Shown here: in pieces, positions 12,290 through 25,080 of the stretch | Layout of the letters: each line of letters begins with the position of its first letter | Position numbering within the stretch: the stretch's first letter is position 1 | Assembly: GCA_036937835.1 (NCBI GenBank) | Contig: CM072876.1 | Span: 12,279,501 to 12,343,500, forward strand | Direction: 5' to 3' | DNA length: 64,000 nucleotides | DNA from: Pampus argenteus | Taxonomy: Eukaryota; Chordata; Actinopteri; Scombriformes; Stromateidae | The notes under the pieces: generated by a model | Told to the model about the DNA's origin: nothing | The model's database searches: none | What the model saw: the letters and a program-made list of their open reading frames with translations, nothing else | Translations under genes and position numbers: made by a program

Positions 12290-15200
12290 CTTGAAGCCTC
12301 CCTGTTTATTTCAAAGCTCACAAGTAGGGATTACAAAATTACAGTGCTTCAGTTGTAACAGTTCAAGGAGTAGTAGAAGAAGAGTAGGAGAGATGACAGA
12401 CCAATCGAGGAATTTTGAGCAAGTCATGCAAAAAGGTGTGTGGGAGAAGGCCTCCGTTATAATAGCACCCTTTGTGGAAAAAAATAAATCCATCTGTCCA
12501 TAGGTCAGTGCAAAAATAGTAATGAATATATGCATACAAAGAAAATAGATATATATATATATATTTATATACTGTATATACTTGACTGTTGACTACAGAC
12601 ACAAAGAAAGATACGGAGACTTGTAGAGCGAAGTCCATTCAACTGGAGCCTCTGAGCCCAAAGCAGAGACTCTTAAACAAGTCTAGTCATAAAGAGTGCA
12701 CATCAAATATGACAGTTTGATATTGTCCTAATACAGAACCGTGTTTCCAAACAAAAGGAACAGACCCGGATGCCTCACAGAGCTGTCGATCAGGCTGTGA
12801 CCTCTACAGAAAAAGAGCAGTGTGGGAAAGACGGACAGCACCATAATGACTCCGAGTGTCCCTCACAGACCAGGAGCACACAGCATGCTTCGTTTTCCAA
12901 ACCAGAGAGTAATGTACAGTACGACGGTTACATTGTTCAGTCAGATAGATCGTTGCATACAAAAAGCCATGTGCTGCTGCGGTTGTCAGAACCAGCAGAT
13001 GGGACGAAAAGGTACATTATTCTTAGATAACATTGGCTCAGATGGTCTCTTCTTCTTCTTTTTTTTTTTTTAAATATAAATGCAGAAGCTACAAACCTGG
13101 TGGCAAGTTGTTATCATATACCTTTTATCAAATTCAAATATACTGTGGAGCACCAGTAGACACCAACGACAACAGCAACAACAACAAAAAAAAACAAGTG
13201 AGGACACGTCAAACACAACATACATATATATATATATATATTTTTTTTTAAAACACTTCAGTCTCCAAGGCCGCAAACTCGTATTCATGCTTGAAATGTT
13301 CGCAGAGACCTCACAACTCAACAACTCAAGGTACGTTCAAATGATACTTGGGTAAAGAAACAACCTGTTACAATTTCATTTGCATAGCATGAATTTTCAC
13401 GAGGGATCTGTGAAGCTTATTGGCGTGTGTTGTTTGTGTTGTAAAGCCTTACCGTGTGTACTGTGTGTTTGTGTTCATTATGCTGTGAAAACTCTTTGCA
13501 TTCTCCTTCAGAGACATGTAATTTATTTTTTATTATTATTATTTTTATTTTATTATTTATTTTTTTTTATAAACATTTGGGTTCAGTATTGCAAAACAAA
13601 TGTTGGTTTTGGCGTTTTGGCAATGATAATGTTAGCCCTGTGCTTCATTTATGCCTTTATTTTCATGCAAACAATCACAGAGAGCTGAACAGAATGAACA
13701 GAAACAAAACAGAAACCATAATTTGTGAGGAAGCTGCTTCAAGTCAGTTTGGTACGAGCTATTAAATATTGGAGGGGGGGGGGTTGGTCTCTTATTTCAT
13801 GTTTGAACTTCAGTTGAAGGATTTCATGCTCTTTTATCGTTGTTATAATCTTTGATAGTCCTTGGTTTTTGTCAAGTCCAAACCAATTAAATCAATAATA
13901 CATGGTCCTCGGGTATTACTTTTTTTTTTTTTTATGGCCATGCAGACAGTCATCTGAAAAAGACAGAGGTCTTTATACTGTTTGCTCAGTGGCAAACAGG
14001 TGGCTGTATTGAAACTTAAAACATACACATCCCACCTGATACCTACTAGTTTCCCTTTTTGCCTATTGGTATTATAATTTCCAGTAACTCATCAAGAAGA
14101 CAGTTACAGGAAATTGTGTTAAAAACTGACATGGCATGATGAGTATGAAGAGTATTTTTTTTAGCCTCCTCATTACCTATCTACATATATTTGTTGAAAA
14201 ATGAGTCAAATGTGAGTTTTTTTCAGATGCAAGAGGATGGCAGTAAACGTTGTGTGCGTGCATATGCTCTTTACTACACTGCTATGGTATTTAGAGTTGA
14301 TTCGCAATTCGCGGTGTTCAATTTCTCCTTCAAATGCCACCGTGAGATCAGTTACATAATGAGTATTTTTCCCTCAAGGCTTTTCAGCATCTTTGAATTC
14401 AATCTTCTCATATTCTGTATATTAGTTTAGGGACTGCAGAGAAAAGAAAATGGTGATTTTTTTTTTTAAGTTCGTATGTCAGGGAGGCAGCTTGCTTTCA
14501 TCTGGGAGCTGATTCAATCTCAGTGTGGTCTGCGCCCGTCTGCACGTGATGGTGGTGCTGTGCGCAGGCAGGCCCAGCGGTGACACATGAATTAAGGCAT
14601 TGATAGAGGCACTAGAACAGCATGTGACAGCAGCACTTGCCGACGCAAGGAAGAAGAGCTCATTTAGCTTAGTGTCAGCAACAGAGAGTTGCAAAAGATT
14701 TGACGAAGATCACGCTGCTCTTTCACCACTGTCACGCTTAACCGTGACCTACGGGGAGGAAGTGTCTGTCTGTTTGAAGCCTGTACCTCAACTCTACTAC
14801 CTTAGGATGGAATAAATCACAGCTCAAAAATATAGGGCATTGACAAAAAAAAACATAAGTAACTACACAGGCACCGAAAACACAGTTGAGTACGTATCAA
14901 CAGAGCCAGCTGGTGTGGATGAACGGGAGCAGAAAGAACAGAGGAGAACAGAATAGAAGCAGGCAGTGAAATTCCTCCGTTCTGTTACATTAAATATCAC
15001 ATGTAGCCCTGTTTTACAATATTCACTGAATATTTCAAACTGTTCTTTTCTCTCAGTCTGCCAGCAATCATGCATTAAAAAAAAAAAAGCTTTTATGGCT
15101 GTCTGATAATATATATATTGCTAAAAAATATATGCATATGTGGATGCAGGAATGGCAAAACTAAGATACTGAAGCAAAAGATACATCTTTGTGATTTTTC

Positions 15201-16055
15201 GTGTATTTTGGAAATACACAGATGACAGAAAAACAAAAAAAACAACAAAAAAAACAAAGCCTATTTTTTTTTCTGTCTCTTGTACACATCTGCGCCTAAT
15301 ATTACAGCATAAGTGTTTGCACCATAAACAAACATATAGAACTAAACAACAATAATTACATTAGCATCAAAATGGTATTTCAGCAAAGAGCTGGAAATGT
15401 TTCGTAATCATTACCAATATATACATATAAGATCAAGGTCTCAGTTGCATTCCACTCTGAAATTATTGCACAGTAAGCCACTGTGGGCTCGTCATGGTCA
15501 TCCCCATAAACCCCTGTATAAAAATAAACAACATTAACACACCAAACATGTCTTTATCTTTTTGTTTTGTTTTTTTTTTTTTAGTATTTTTTTTGTGTGT
15601 TTTTTTTTTTTTTAGACAGGCACTGTCGTGGCCGACCCCGCCTCAGTCTGCAAACATGAACTGTGTGCCACAGTGTGAGCTTTAAAAGTCTCTCTTGTCA
15701 GTAATAAGCACGTAGAATCTCTTTTCCCAAACCAATTTTCTTTTTCTTTTTTTTTCCCTTATATTTGCTCCTCTGCGGTCAGAGAAAGCTTCCAACCGAG
15801 CGCTTCCTTTTTTTTTCTTTCCGTCTCTATCTCTCTAACTCGTCTTCTTCTCTGGGACTTCGGCCAGGTCCAAACAGTAGGGATTTTTGGCATTTTTCAT
15901 CACCACTGACCCAGAGCTTTGGCACTCCAGAGAGTCCAAGATGAGCATGAGGAGATTCAAGAAGAATACAGCGGCTCTCTCACACTGCACAGCAGCTGGC
16001 CTCTCTTGAAAAACAGTGAGCGTGAGTACAAGTGTGAGTGTTGAGTCGACGGGGT
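12290..16055 (-). other. DUSP10: Putative long 3'UTR of DUSP10, or UTR plus downstream flank
   Basis: Downstream of the DUSP10 stop there is no other gene for several kilobases. On the minus strand an AATAAA at 12,310-12,305 is followed after about 15 bases by a GT-rich run, a good poly(A) site configuration. A weaker candidate AATAAA is at about 13,657-13,652. AT-rich stretches near 13,515-13,570 could be AU-rich instability elements if transcribed. The true UTR may be much shorter; the extent is inferred. Confidence 0.4.
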
Positions 16056-19000
16056 TTAGACCATGGTTTCCACACCGATGAGCTTTGGTGTGAGAATTCG
16101 TGGCGTGATTCCGTTGTTGAGGTCCTCCTCAAACTCCAACAGCTGGCCCATGAAGTTGAGGTTTGGGGAGATAATGGGCCTCCTGGTTTTGACAAATTTG
16201 TAGGCGTCTGTCATGGTCATCCAGGTGTGCTTCATCAGGTAGGCGATCACGATGGTGGCTGAACGGGACACGCCTGCCTGGCAGTGGATCAGAAGGCTCA
16301 TACCTGCTTGGTGTGCTTCCTCTGCAGAGGAGACAAGCACACAATATAATATAATATACACAATATAATAAAGTCATCACATACGACATGACAGTGACTG
16401 TTCATATGATCAGGCATTTGATGTAGTTCTGGTTATTGAACCTTAATCTTTCATTAGGTACCAACTTTGTCCATTCAAGTATCAAAAATTAATCAGATTA
16501 TCATTTTGATTTAATGGTCTGATATTTCTGGATTCAATCATGTTTTTGCCAATGTTGGACTGTATGTCCTATGTGGCTTCTTCTATTAATCAACTAATAA
16601 AAAGGGTTTTTTTATATTCCTCCCAGCAAGACATTGTTGTTCGTTTTTAAAAAGCATTTTTTGGTACTTCTGCAAAATATATAGCATTCACAACGACAGA
16701 AACGCACACACACACTAATCTGAAATCTGTAGGTTAACTAAGTTGAGCTTTTTGATTGCAGATAGAAACCTATGCAAACTCCAAAATAACATTCAAACCA
16801 TATCAAGTTTTACCTTTTCAGTCCTCAGAAAAAGTATTCAAATAAAACAATCATAACATGCTAAATATAACTGAAATGTGAAGTCTTGTACAGACGTTGC
16901 TTCGTCTTAAAAGGTCACAACACAAAAATGTCTGGAACAACTGTCTTAGCTCCTACGTCTGCAGTAAAAACGTCTAATGCTGAACTGAGCGAAGGTTTCC
17001 ATACCAATGAATTCAAACGCCTCTTCGAAGTACTGGCGCAGGTTCTGCTTGTTGCTGTCGGTGGCGGGCAGACGCTTGTAGATGAAGAAGCCCGTGTCGT
17101 AGTGGTAGAGCGGCAGGTGGGTGGTCACATTTAGGATGTAGCCGATGTTCAGACGCTGCAGCAGGTTGGCGTCATGAGCGTCGTGCTCGTTACCCAGATA
17201 GAGGAAGGGCAGGATTGGCGTGAGCTCTGCGTTTTCGATGTCTGGGGTGGAGGGCAGGGAGTGAGGTAGCGGCCCCGTCAGACCGGCAGCTGCGCCAGTG
17301 TCCAAGCCTTCGTGGAGGTGCAACGAGTGCTCGCAGAGGTTCTCGTGGCTTTGTCTGAAGCAGCTAAGGCCTCCTACGAACACAAACACAAAGACTGGGG
17401 TGTAAGCTCAAAGAACACACAGCGCCGATTTTCCTCCAATAACACAAAAGATGTTAAAATGTTATTATGTTCTTTTTTAATCAAGTGTTTCTTCCCATAT
17501 TCCCTTTTTTTTATTTGGTAGAAGCCAACACTGCACTGGGTTAAGGGTTCAATTCCCACTGGAGTTCAGCAGGCTAAAAATACATGAACTCATGCTTCTG
17601 TCCAGCACATGGCACGAGTTCAACAGAGTAGGACAATAGATCAAGCTTTGCATACACTTTTGATAAAAGCAACGACGACAGGCTGTGAAGCATTGAAACA
17701 TATAACTACGCTGACACATTTGGTTGCGCTTTGAATGTCCATTTGGATGTCATATCAATATGAAAACCGTCTCCTGTTATGTTTCCAGCAACTGACGGTT
17801 AACTGTCAACTCTGTTTTAACAGGGAGACAAAATAGCTTTAGAACAATATCCATAAGACATAAAACATGATAAATCCCTCTCGCCAAACTGCAAGTAAAT
17901 AGATGTACTAAATGTTTAATGTGCTTCACACTGGACATCTGTACTTCTGCAAATAACTGGTTTGCACCTGTTGACTGTGATGCAAAAGTTTCCCCTTCAG
18001 CGCCGGAGTCGTGGAGGAGGGGTGGAAATTTTCTCACACACACAGTATCAGTTCATGTATTGTTCACATCATGCCACGTGAGGTCATCACACAACTTCCC
18101 CCTTCAGTGATCGAGCAGGTGGGGATCTCCTGTCAAATGTCGGACAAATGTTTTCATGAACTGTGATACTGACCCGGCATAATGGTAATAATTAAACTTT
18201 TAGTAAATACGAAAAAAAAAGGGAAGTGTTTATAAGAAACCGTAACACTCAAAGGGGCAAAGTTGCCTCCACATTTACAGAACACATCCAGCAAACAGAT
18301 CGATGTTAACATTTATTTTGAGTCATGTTTCTGGGTATTCTGACAAATGTAAGTCAAACGTCACTCTCCGTTACTAAATGCTCGACTGTGTTTACCAGCG
18401 AGTCACTTCTAACTATCTAACATTATTCTAATGCAATTGTTGGGCTAATAATAAAATCCTCACCCACGACATCACCATCGGTAGCAGCTACTGTCGCCGG
18501 CTATTTGTGGGTGTACTTATACATGGATGGTAGCATACATACAGCCAAATGCTAGGCATGTGGTGAACTGTGAAAATTGCCTCCTGTGTTTGGCTCAAAC
18601 TGAACCAGCATCTTGCTTTCTGGTCAAACTCACTTGATTATACTTTTTTTTTTTAAAGACAGAGAATAACAGTATCTCCAGGCGTAGCACATTGCTGTGA
18701 GATGAAATCTGTCAAGTGTGACCGTCTGTCATTATCTCTGACTAACTCAGAGGAAAACATGAAGAGTCTCTATCACTTTCATAAGCAAGTGGCCCAGTTC
18801 CTGCTTAGAAATTACCGCTTCTGCCTCGCTAGGCCTCTCATAACACACAGACCAACGCTTACCCTAAACTCTTTCCTACGGTGACATGTTGTTTATGGCA
18901 ATTGTGACACATTAAATATAACCTATAACGATGATTCTCTGTTTCCAGTGTCACACAATAAATCATGACTAAGACTGAGAAAACAAGTATGAGTAAATTA

Positions 19001-20602
19001 TTTAGCAGCATCCATACATATGTGTTCAAAATATGCACTATTACTACTGCACACACTCATTGGAGAGGAGAGGAGAGGAGAGGAGAGGAGAGGAGAGGAG
19101 AGGAGAGGAGAGGAGAGGAGAGGAGAGGAGAGGAGAGGAGAGGAGAGGAGAGGAGAGGAGAGGAGAGGAGAGGAGAGGAGAAATTAAGGTGCTGTGATCT
19201 TACGGCTAGACGGTGACTTGGAGGCATTCAGAAAACACTCAGCCCAGCCCCCAACACAACCTACTGGTCCAGCTTCAAACACACACACACACCAAAGATA
19301 GAAAACATGGCACCGACCCAGGGACTGCTATCTCAACAGGCTGCCTTATTTACTAACAGCTGCCTCTCACTCCCTGCAAAATGCTTCTGTGTCATATAAA
19401 AGCTGGTGAAGAGCGTGTGCATGTGTTTATGTCTGATGGAAACCGAGTGTGTACAGCTTTGATTATACCTGCTCAACGGCCCGAAGCTGTTGTTCATGGT
19501 ACTGTGACTGCTGTAGTGCTTCAACGCAGAGTTCACAGGAAGGATAAACTACAAGCAGCATGCTGACAGGTGATAACAGCTGATCGAAACAATAACAGCT
19601 GAAGGTGTAACACTACACACTAATATCATCACACTAGTTTTAATACCACTTTATTACTACTACTAAGCTTTCACCGCTGCTAGATCAGATGTTATTTTCT
19701 GATGTCTACAATGATTTACTTCCACTAGAGTCAAACTAAAGCTCATGAAATGGTGCTTTATATCCTTTCATATACTGAAACAACTTGCATCCCCGAGCCC
19801 TAACAAACACACTTTGGGTGTTACCTTTGAGGATGATGGGGTCCTTGCCCTCCCTCCTCAGTGACTCCAGGACCACATGCAGTGGCTGGGAGGATGTCAG
19901 CCGGTTGGGGTCTGCGGTGCTCTCATCGTAAACCACAATCTCTTTGGAGAAGATGCCTTTAAAAGAGTCCTTGCCCTCGCGGCAGGAGATGAGGTCCAGC
20001 ACAGTGATCTTGCCCTGCTGCAGCCGCCGCCTGCTGATCTTGTCGGAGCAGTTGATGTGCACAGCGCCCCGGATGTGGCTCTTGTTGTACTCCATGAAGG
20101 GTCTGCAGTCAATGATGACCGGCACAGGCCCGACGGGGTGACCCATGGGGCAGCAGGCCATCCTCTTGGCCAGCTCATTGGGGTGAATGACTCTCACGGT
20201 GGACAGGGTTTTAGGCTGGCTGAGACTAGAGGTGCTCAATGCTTCATGGTTGCTGACCATAGGGGTGGGGGGCCCGGCATAGCTGAGGTTGGGGCTGCTG
20301 GCGCTCACCTGGCTGTGGTTGAGGCTCTGGCTGTCCTTCTCATAGGTAGTCACTGAGCAGCAGCTGGCACTGCTGCATCCACACGACAACGAGCGCGTGG
20401 AGCCCTTGGATGAGGGCATATACGTTACAAGATTGGCCGTCGCCCGAATCTTCACCACGGTGGTGTTGATGACTGTCTTGTTGCTGCTGGTAGTGGCGAT
20501 GGAGTCCAGGTAGCTGGTGTCCAGGCGCAGTTGGAGTTCCTGAGGTCGGATCGGCCTTGGCAGCGCCACCACAATTCTGTCGTCAAGAGGAGATGGAGGC
20601 AT
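16056..20602 (-). CDS. DUSP10: Dual-specificity phosphatase 10 (MAP kinase phosphatase 5)
   Basis: Coding exons are 20,602-19,825, 17,373-17,005 and 16,321-16,056, joined in phase 1 at GT-AG introns, giving 470 aa against 482 in human. Residues 137-258 form the rhodanese/CDC25-homology domain carrying the basic MAPK-docking triplet RRR at 191-193. The phosphatase domain follows from about 277. It has the signature HCQAGVSRS with catalytic Cys396 and Arg402, and a likely general acid Asp365 in the LPATDSNKQ loop. The protein removes phosphate from Thr and Tyr of activated JNK and p38, in both cytoplasm and nucleus. The start at 20,602 is the first ATG after a likely 3' splice site at 20,650-20,649, so an upstream noncoding exon is expected. 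All catalytic residues are intact. Identification is secure; UTRs are not defined. Confidence 0.98.
19062..19183. repeat. (GAGAG)n polypurine mirror repeat, about 24 units
   Basis: About 120 bp of uninterrupted five-base purine repeat lies inside the first coding intron of DUSP10 (17,374-19,824). The unit is a mirror palindrome, so the tract is a textbook candidate for intramolecular triplex (H-DNA). The open frame through it is low-complexity Arg/Gly/Glu and is not a gene. Confidence 0.95.
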
Positions 20603-20648
20603 GGGGACACCGAGGGCTGGACGTTTATTAAGAACTCAACAAGCCGCT
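20603..20648 (-). other. DUSP10: 5'UTR part of the first DUSP10 coding exon
   Basis: On the minus strand a pyrimidine tract of Ts and Cs ends in CACAG at 20,653-20,649, directly upstream of 46 bases leading to the DUSP10 ATG. This is a good 3' splice site, so the leader likely continues in one or more noncoding exons nearer 21,700-22,000. Confidence 0.55.
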
Positions 20649-21627
20649 CTGTGGGGGGAAAAAGGGAGAAGATAAGACGTGAGGCGAGGAGGAATATCTC
20701 CGCAGAAGCAGTGAGATTAGTTCAATGAATCTTGCACCCACAGATTGAGATTAAGGCGGCGAATGAATGAGCAGAGAGCACACAGGCTGCCCTCTTGTCT
20801 GTTTGATCAACATGCAAACTAGAAAACGGTTGCTGAAGCCAAATATTAGTAGTGTCAACACCTGCAGGGCAACACCCAAGCTGGTTGTAAAACTGTGGGA
20901 GTCACATTAGCCACTAATAACAAAGAGTATCGTTACAGTGAGTAACTTTAAGGGCAATTCAATTGAATCATCCTGCAGATACTGCACATGTGTCCAACTC
21001 CAGTCTCTGATGTAACGCTTCTATAAAGAGAGAGTGACCAAAAAAGAGGAGAAAAAAAAGGAAAAGATAAAATACTGCATTAACGCTACGCCGCAGTTTG
21101 GTCTCTCCCCCACATGGAAAGTCGGGGTACAAAAAAAAGAAAGAAAAAAATCAGCATCTTAAGCATTTTTTTAAAAGCATGTCATTCTGTGTTATTATGT
21201 AAAGACACCCGCCTGGTGTTGGCTGTCCTTTAAGCACGGTGCAGAAATCATTCATGGCAAATATTCATTGAAGAAACCGGCATAAGAACGTGCCGAGAAT
21301 ATGATCAGGCTTTCAGGACGAGACGAGCTGATCAGATGAGCTCAACGCTGACGGAAAACTCAATTTCACACCAGCGTGAATTATGCAATAAAAAAATAAT
21401 AATAATAAAAAAAAAATCTTGAATTTTTCTTCAAGGTAGGGATTGTAACTTTGTCGCAACGGTGTGATAATAATAAAGATACAAGCTGCAATCAAACACT
21501 TAAGACATGCCATAAAAATATAATAATATAGTAATAATATAAACAAGCCCAAAATGGTTGCACCGATGTGATATTCCTCTTCATTAATAATAGAATCGCG
21601 TGAAATCTCTATGACTGTGCATTTCAA

Positions 21628-21651
21628 CAACAACAACAACAACAACAACTT
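21628..21651. repeat. (CAA)n microsatellite
   Basis: Eight CAA units lie in the probable DUSP10 5' intron or leader region. Confidence 0.9.
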
Positions 21652-21699
21652 GTTCCTTTGGACACTCATTGTGCCAAACTTGCCTTGTATTCCTGTTTA

Positions 21700-22110
21700 C
21701 CGGTTGACTGTAGACGGCTTTATTATCTCTGCTCGTTGCCTCCATTCAGTCCGTCCCGGTGTTGTGGATCGGCAACATTTTTTTTAGTACTTTTTACCCT
21801 GCTCCGCAGAAATAATATTGTAGGAAGTCTGCCAGCCTTACAGAAGTCGCGCTGCGGGATTGACGCGAGTCTGAGCCAATGCGCGACTTCATTAATATTA
21901 AATTGGCTCGTTTTTTGTTTTTTTTTTGAGCGCCGAGGTCCCGCCCTGTGGTGGGAGGGGCTTGGCCGAGCTGTCTGCCTCTGTGGCTGGCGGGGAGAGA
22001 GGAGCAGAGGGGAGGGGAGAGCGGAGGCTTGTCGCTTGAACTGCCTTCAGTCCACGTATGAACAGGGATGATGTCACTGGCAACCAATCAAAAGTCTCTC
22101 CGGGAGGCTC
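21700..22110 (-). promoter_or_regulatory. DUSP10: Probable DUSP10 promoter region
   Basis: This is the only GC-rich patch upstream of DUSP10. On the minus strand it has an inverted CCAAT box (GATTGG, about 22,089-22,084), a CRE/ATF-like TGACATCA at 22,076-22,069, GC-rich runs (CCCCTCCC, GGGCGGG), an AT-rich TTTAATATTAATG stretch near 21,902-21,890, and a second CCAAT-type motif (ATTGGC) near 21,880. A possible noncoding-exon donor (CCG|GTAAAC) is near 21,701. The start site cannot be fixed without transcript data. Confidence 0.55.
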
Positions 22111-24104
22111 GAGGATGAACGCACGGTGCCTTCACGTGCTGCTCGTAAAGTTTTCTCTCACCTGAACATATAGATATATATATATTTAGTCATGTGTGAG
22201 ACAATTTATTTTAATGTTGGCAAACTTTGAACATTTGAACATATAAACAAAAAAAAAAAGACTGACTCTACAGCACTTTACAGTGTTAGCAGACTGGTGG
22301 TTAGTTATGTTTTGGAAAGCTGAGCCTCTGATAATCAATTAGTCATTTTTTTTAAGAAAGCCAGCTTCTGAAATGTGAATATAATATATGTCTGTATATG
22401 TATATATGTTATTGTGGGGTTTGGGAAATGGTGAACAATATTTTTCTCCACTTTCTGACTTGCAGGCCTAATTTTGACATGTCACAGGAGGAAAAATCAC
22501 AGGTGTGAATTAACGACGGCTTAATTCCATTCAGCTACTTCAGTTTCAGAGTCCTGTTGTGCGTGCAGGCCTGTTAATGTTATTAGTAACACTTGTGCTT
22601 TTCCTGGTATGACAAAGAAAAGGTGTTTGTTTTTGTTCGTGTTTTTTAAATGTAGTATGCTTCGAAATGTTTCAACAGCATCGTTGTATAGATATTCATC
22701 ACAGTCTGCTTTTCTGGGTTTCATTCTTCTCAGTTTCTCCAGGTTACAGTTACCACTTCGGTCACTTCAGGAGTCCAGCTACATACACGGACAAAGCCGC
22801 AGCAAGAGTTCACATTATATGGGAAAGTTTGACAGTTTTGACATCTGTAATTGCCAGAAAAATATTTTATATTTCCTGCACTACATTCCCGTAAAGTTGT
22901 TCCTATGTTCTCGTATTTCCCACAGCCCTTGAAGGCATTAGGACTGAAAAATATTACCTAAACTTTTATGACAGTACCATGAAACACACCTACCAATACC
23001 AGTTTTTTCTCTTATTCCTAGTAAACCTATTGTCAGTCCAAGCAACAGTAAGTAAGGTGAAACTGTGCTTCTGATTAAAATAACAAAACTAAAAGTATTA
23101 GATGTATAAGGAAGCTGTGAGTGTGCTCTATTCTGTCTGTGACCTCATATCATCTTGTATTTCATGGTCTGAGTCACACATGTCCAGCAGGCCACAAAAG
23201 TGTGTTGCTTCATTTCCTCACTTATTGATATTATCAACTTTAAAAAATATCAACCATTAAAAGCTGATGGAAATACATAAGAACTGTTTAACACAAGTAT
23301 GACGACCAAATTCTTGGAACAAGCTTACATAACTATATTATATATGAAAAAACCAAATAATCAAGATGAAGAGACTGTCTGCTTGTGTAAGACATCAGAA
23401 GTGACCCATATGTGATAGGAAGGCAGCATTATTGGTGGTAATAAGTAGGTGTCTTTGGCAGGACTGTGATTAAGCAAGTACCAAGTTGGCTGACTGCACA
23501 GTCCCATATGACAGGACCCATGTTGCAGTGAAATGGTCTCGCTGGATTCAAACCCCCAAAATAATTCAAGCTCTCTATTTATCCTCATTGGCAATCAGAA
23601 ACAATGCAGGGCATTTATTATTGCTTCTATTATTAGCGCTCTGTGCAGTTATTTATAAATGGACACAGCTGATCAGTTTGGATTCCCAGCGTCTCCTCTT
23701 TCACTTTGTGATAAAGTGTAAGTGAACATGTACCGCTTCATTAAGAAGAGGCTAAAATGTGTTGTGTTTATTTTACTTGAGACCACAAAATGTGAATATT
23801 TCCAAAAGGACCAAATGTTCCAGTCACCAAGACAGTCAATATCTTAAGACCACAACATTGAGATACAGTATATTAAGGTAAATTATGTATGCCAAATAAC
23901 TTTAAATGGCAGTCTTCATTCGTGTAGAATACAAAATTGATACTTTTGAGGAACAAAAAATGCTCTCCGAGTCTTTTGGGGTTTCATACGTAAAAAAGAA
24001 AACAATGTGAAAATATGTGAAACGCATGTATGTCCAAATGTATTGATTATGAATCATTCAGATAACTAATGGACAAAATGTAAATGATATAATAAAGGTC
24101 TTAT

Positions 24105-24350
24105 CTCTTAATTACAAGAAACAATCTTACTATGACGAGAACAGTTCTAAACATTACTATTGACTATTGACTGTTTCATAATTACAAGAAAAGATAGTAA
24201 TTCGTAATTTTGAGATCTTTTCTCATAACTATGAGATAGCAAGTCATCATTTTGACATATTATCTTGTAATTGTGAGATAGCCAGTCATATTTTTGAGAT
24301 AGCAAGTCACAATCATGAGATGCAGAAGTCGTAATTATGATCTAACGCCC
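24105..24350. repeat. Degenerate tandem repeat of about 20-25 bp units
   Basis: Diverged units around the phrases AATTACAAGA, TGAGATAGCAAGTCA and AATTATGA recur several times. Examples are GAGATAGCAAGTCATCATTT, GAGATAGCCAGTCATATTTT and GAGATAGCAAGTCACAATCA. This looks like an old minisatellite or the internal repeat of a nonautonomous transposon. No coding content. Confidence 0.7.
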
Positions 24351-24854
24351 CCTTTTTTCACTGGTGAATACAACGCGATTGTATAGATTTGTGAGGCGGT
24401 AAAGAGTATTTTTAAATAAGAAGCAGAGACTTTAACCTTTAAGGGATTCACTTATTCAAACACTGAATGCAACGTGACCTTAGCAGTTCTACCAGTTCAG
24501 CCTGCATGACTTGTTTTATTAGGACAAATGTTTGTCATGCTGACAACATAATATTCACCCCCACTGAGTGTCAAACTCTTTCTCAGTGCAGAGCGAACAA
24601 ATGGCTGCATCAAAGAAGACTTGCAGCAATATTGAAACTGTGAAACTGGTTGGATCGGTGAGGTTATGTCAGTGATGGTGATCAGATGCTAACAGCTTAC
24701 CTGGAAGTCATCATACTGCCATCCACTTATTCAACGTAGATGAAAGATTTCTGACCCAAATACAAAGTGCCTTTTGCACCAGAGACCCGAGTTTGAATAC
24801 TTTGATTAAGGTTAAAGAAAAATTGTGGTTTCAGGGAAATGTTAGTAATCGTGT

Positions 24855-25080
24855 TAGTGCCGCAACTAATGATTCATTTTATTGATTAATCTGTCGCTAT
24901 ATTTTCTCAATTACTTTCTTATGGTCTATAAAATGTCAGAAAATTATGAAAAATGTCAACTTCCATTACCCGAAGACCAAGATACAACCTAAAATATCAT
25001 GTTTGGTCCTGACCAACAGTCCAAACACCTAAAGATGTTCATTTTATTATCATAGAGGACTAAAATGACAAACTTACAGT
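24855..25080. repeat. Third copy of the dispersed repeat seen at 1405
   Basis: GCCGCAACTAATGATTCATT, ATTGATTAATCTGTCG and TCTATAAAATGTCAGAAAA match the left end and interior of the element at 1405-1674. The right end is degraded. Confidence 0.6.

Larger units (their letters stand above)
1..12290. other. Gene-free region downstream of DUSP10
   Basis: No reading frame here looks like a real exon. Open frames are short, biased by simple repeats, and lack paired splice sites or a recognisable protein family. The content is AT-rich unique sequence, microsatellites (TCTA at 2665-2716, CA near 4505-4529 and 6391-6415, AG near 8838-8850, TG near 11325-11341), Tc1-type remnants, a dispersed fish repeat, and a few GC-richer islands (about 740-1140, 3540-3900, 4100-4470, 11,100-11,770). 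These islands could be regulatory elements or unannotated noncoding exons. That is inference; the sequence alone does not settle it. Confidence 0.6.

Noticed and set aside
13380..13765. Overlapping plus-strand frames near 13.4-13.8 kb
   Set aside because: Low-complexity Phe/Leu/Ile translation of poly-T stretches.
18965..19216. Arg/Gly/Glu repeat open frame
   Set aside because: Produced entirely by the GAGAG microsatellite inside a DUSP10 intron.
19877..20356. 159-codon plus-strand open frame across DUSP10 exon 1
   Set aside because: Antisense shadow of a GC-rich conserved exon; the minus strand encodes a clear rhodanese domain.
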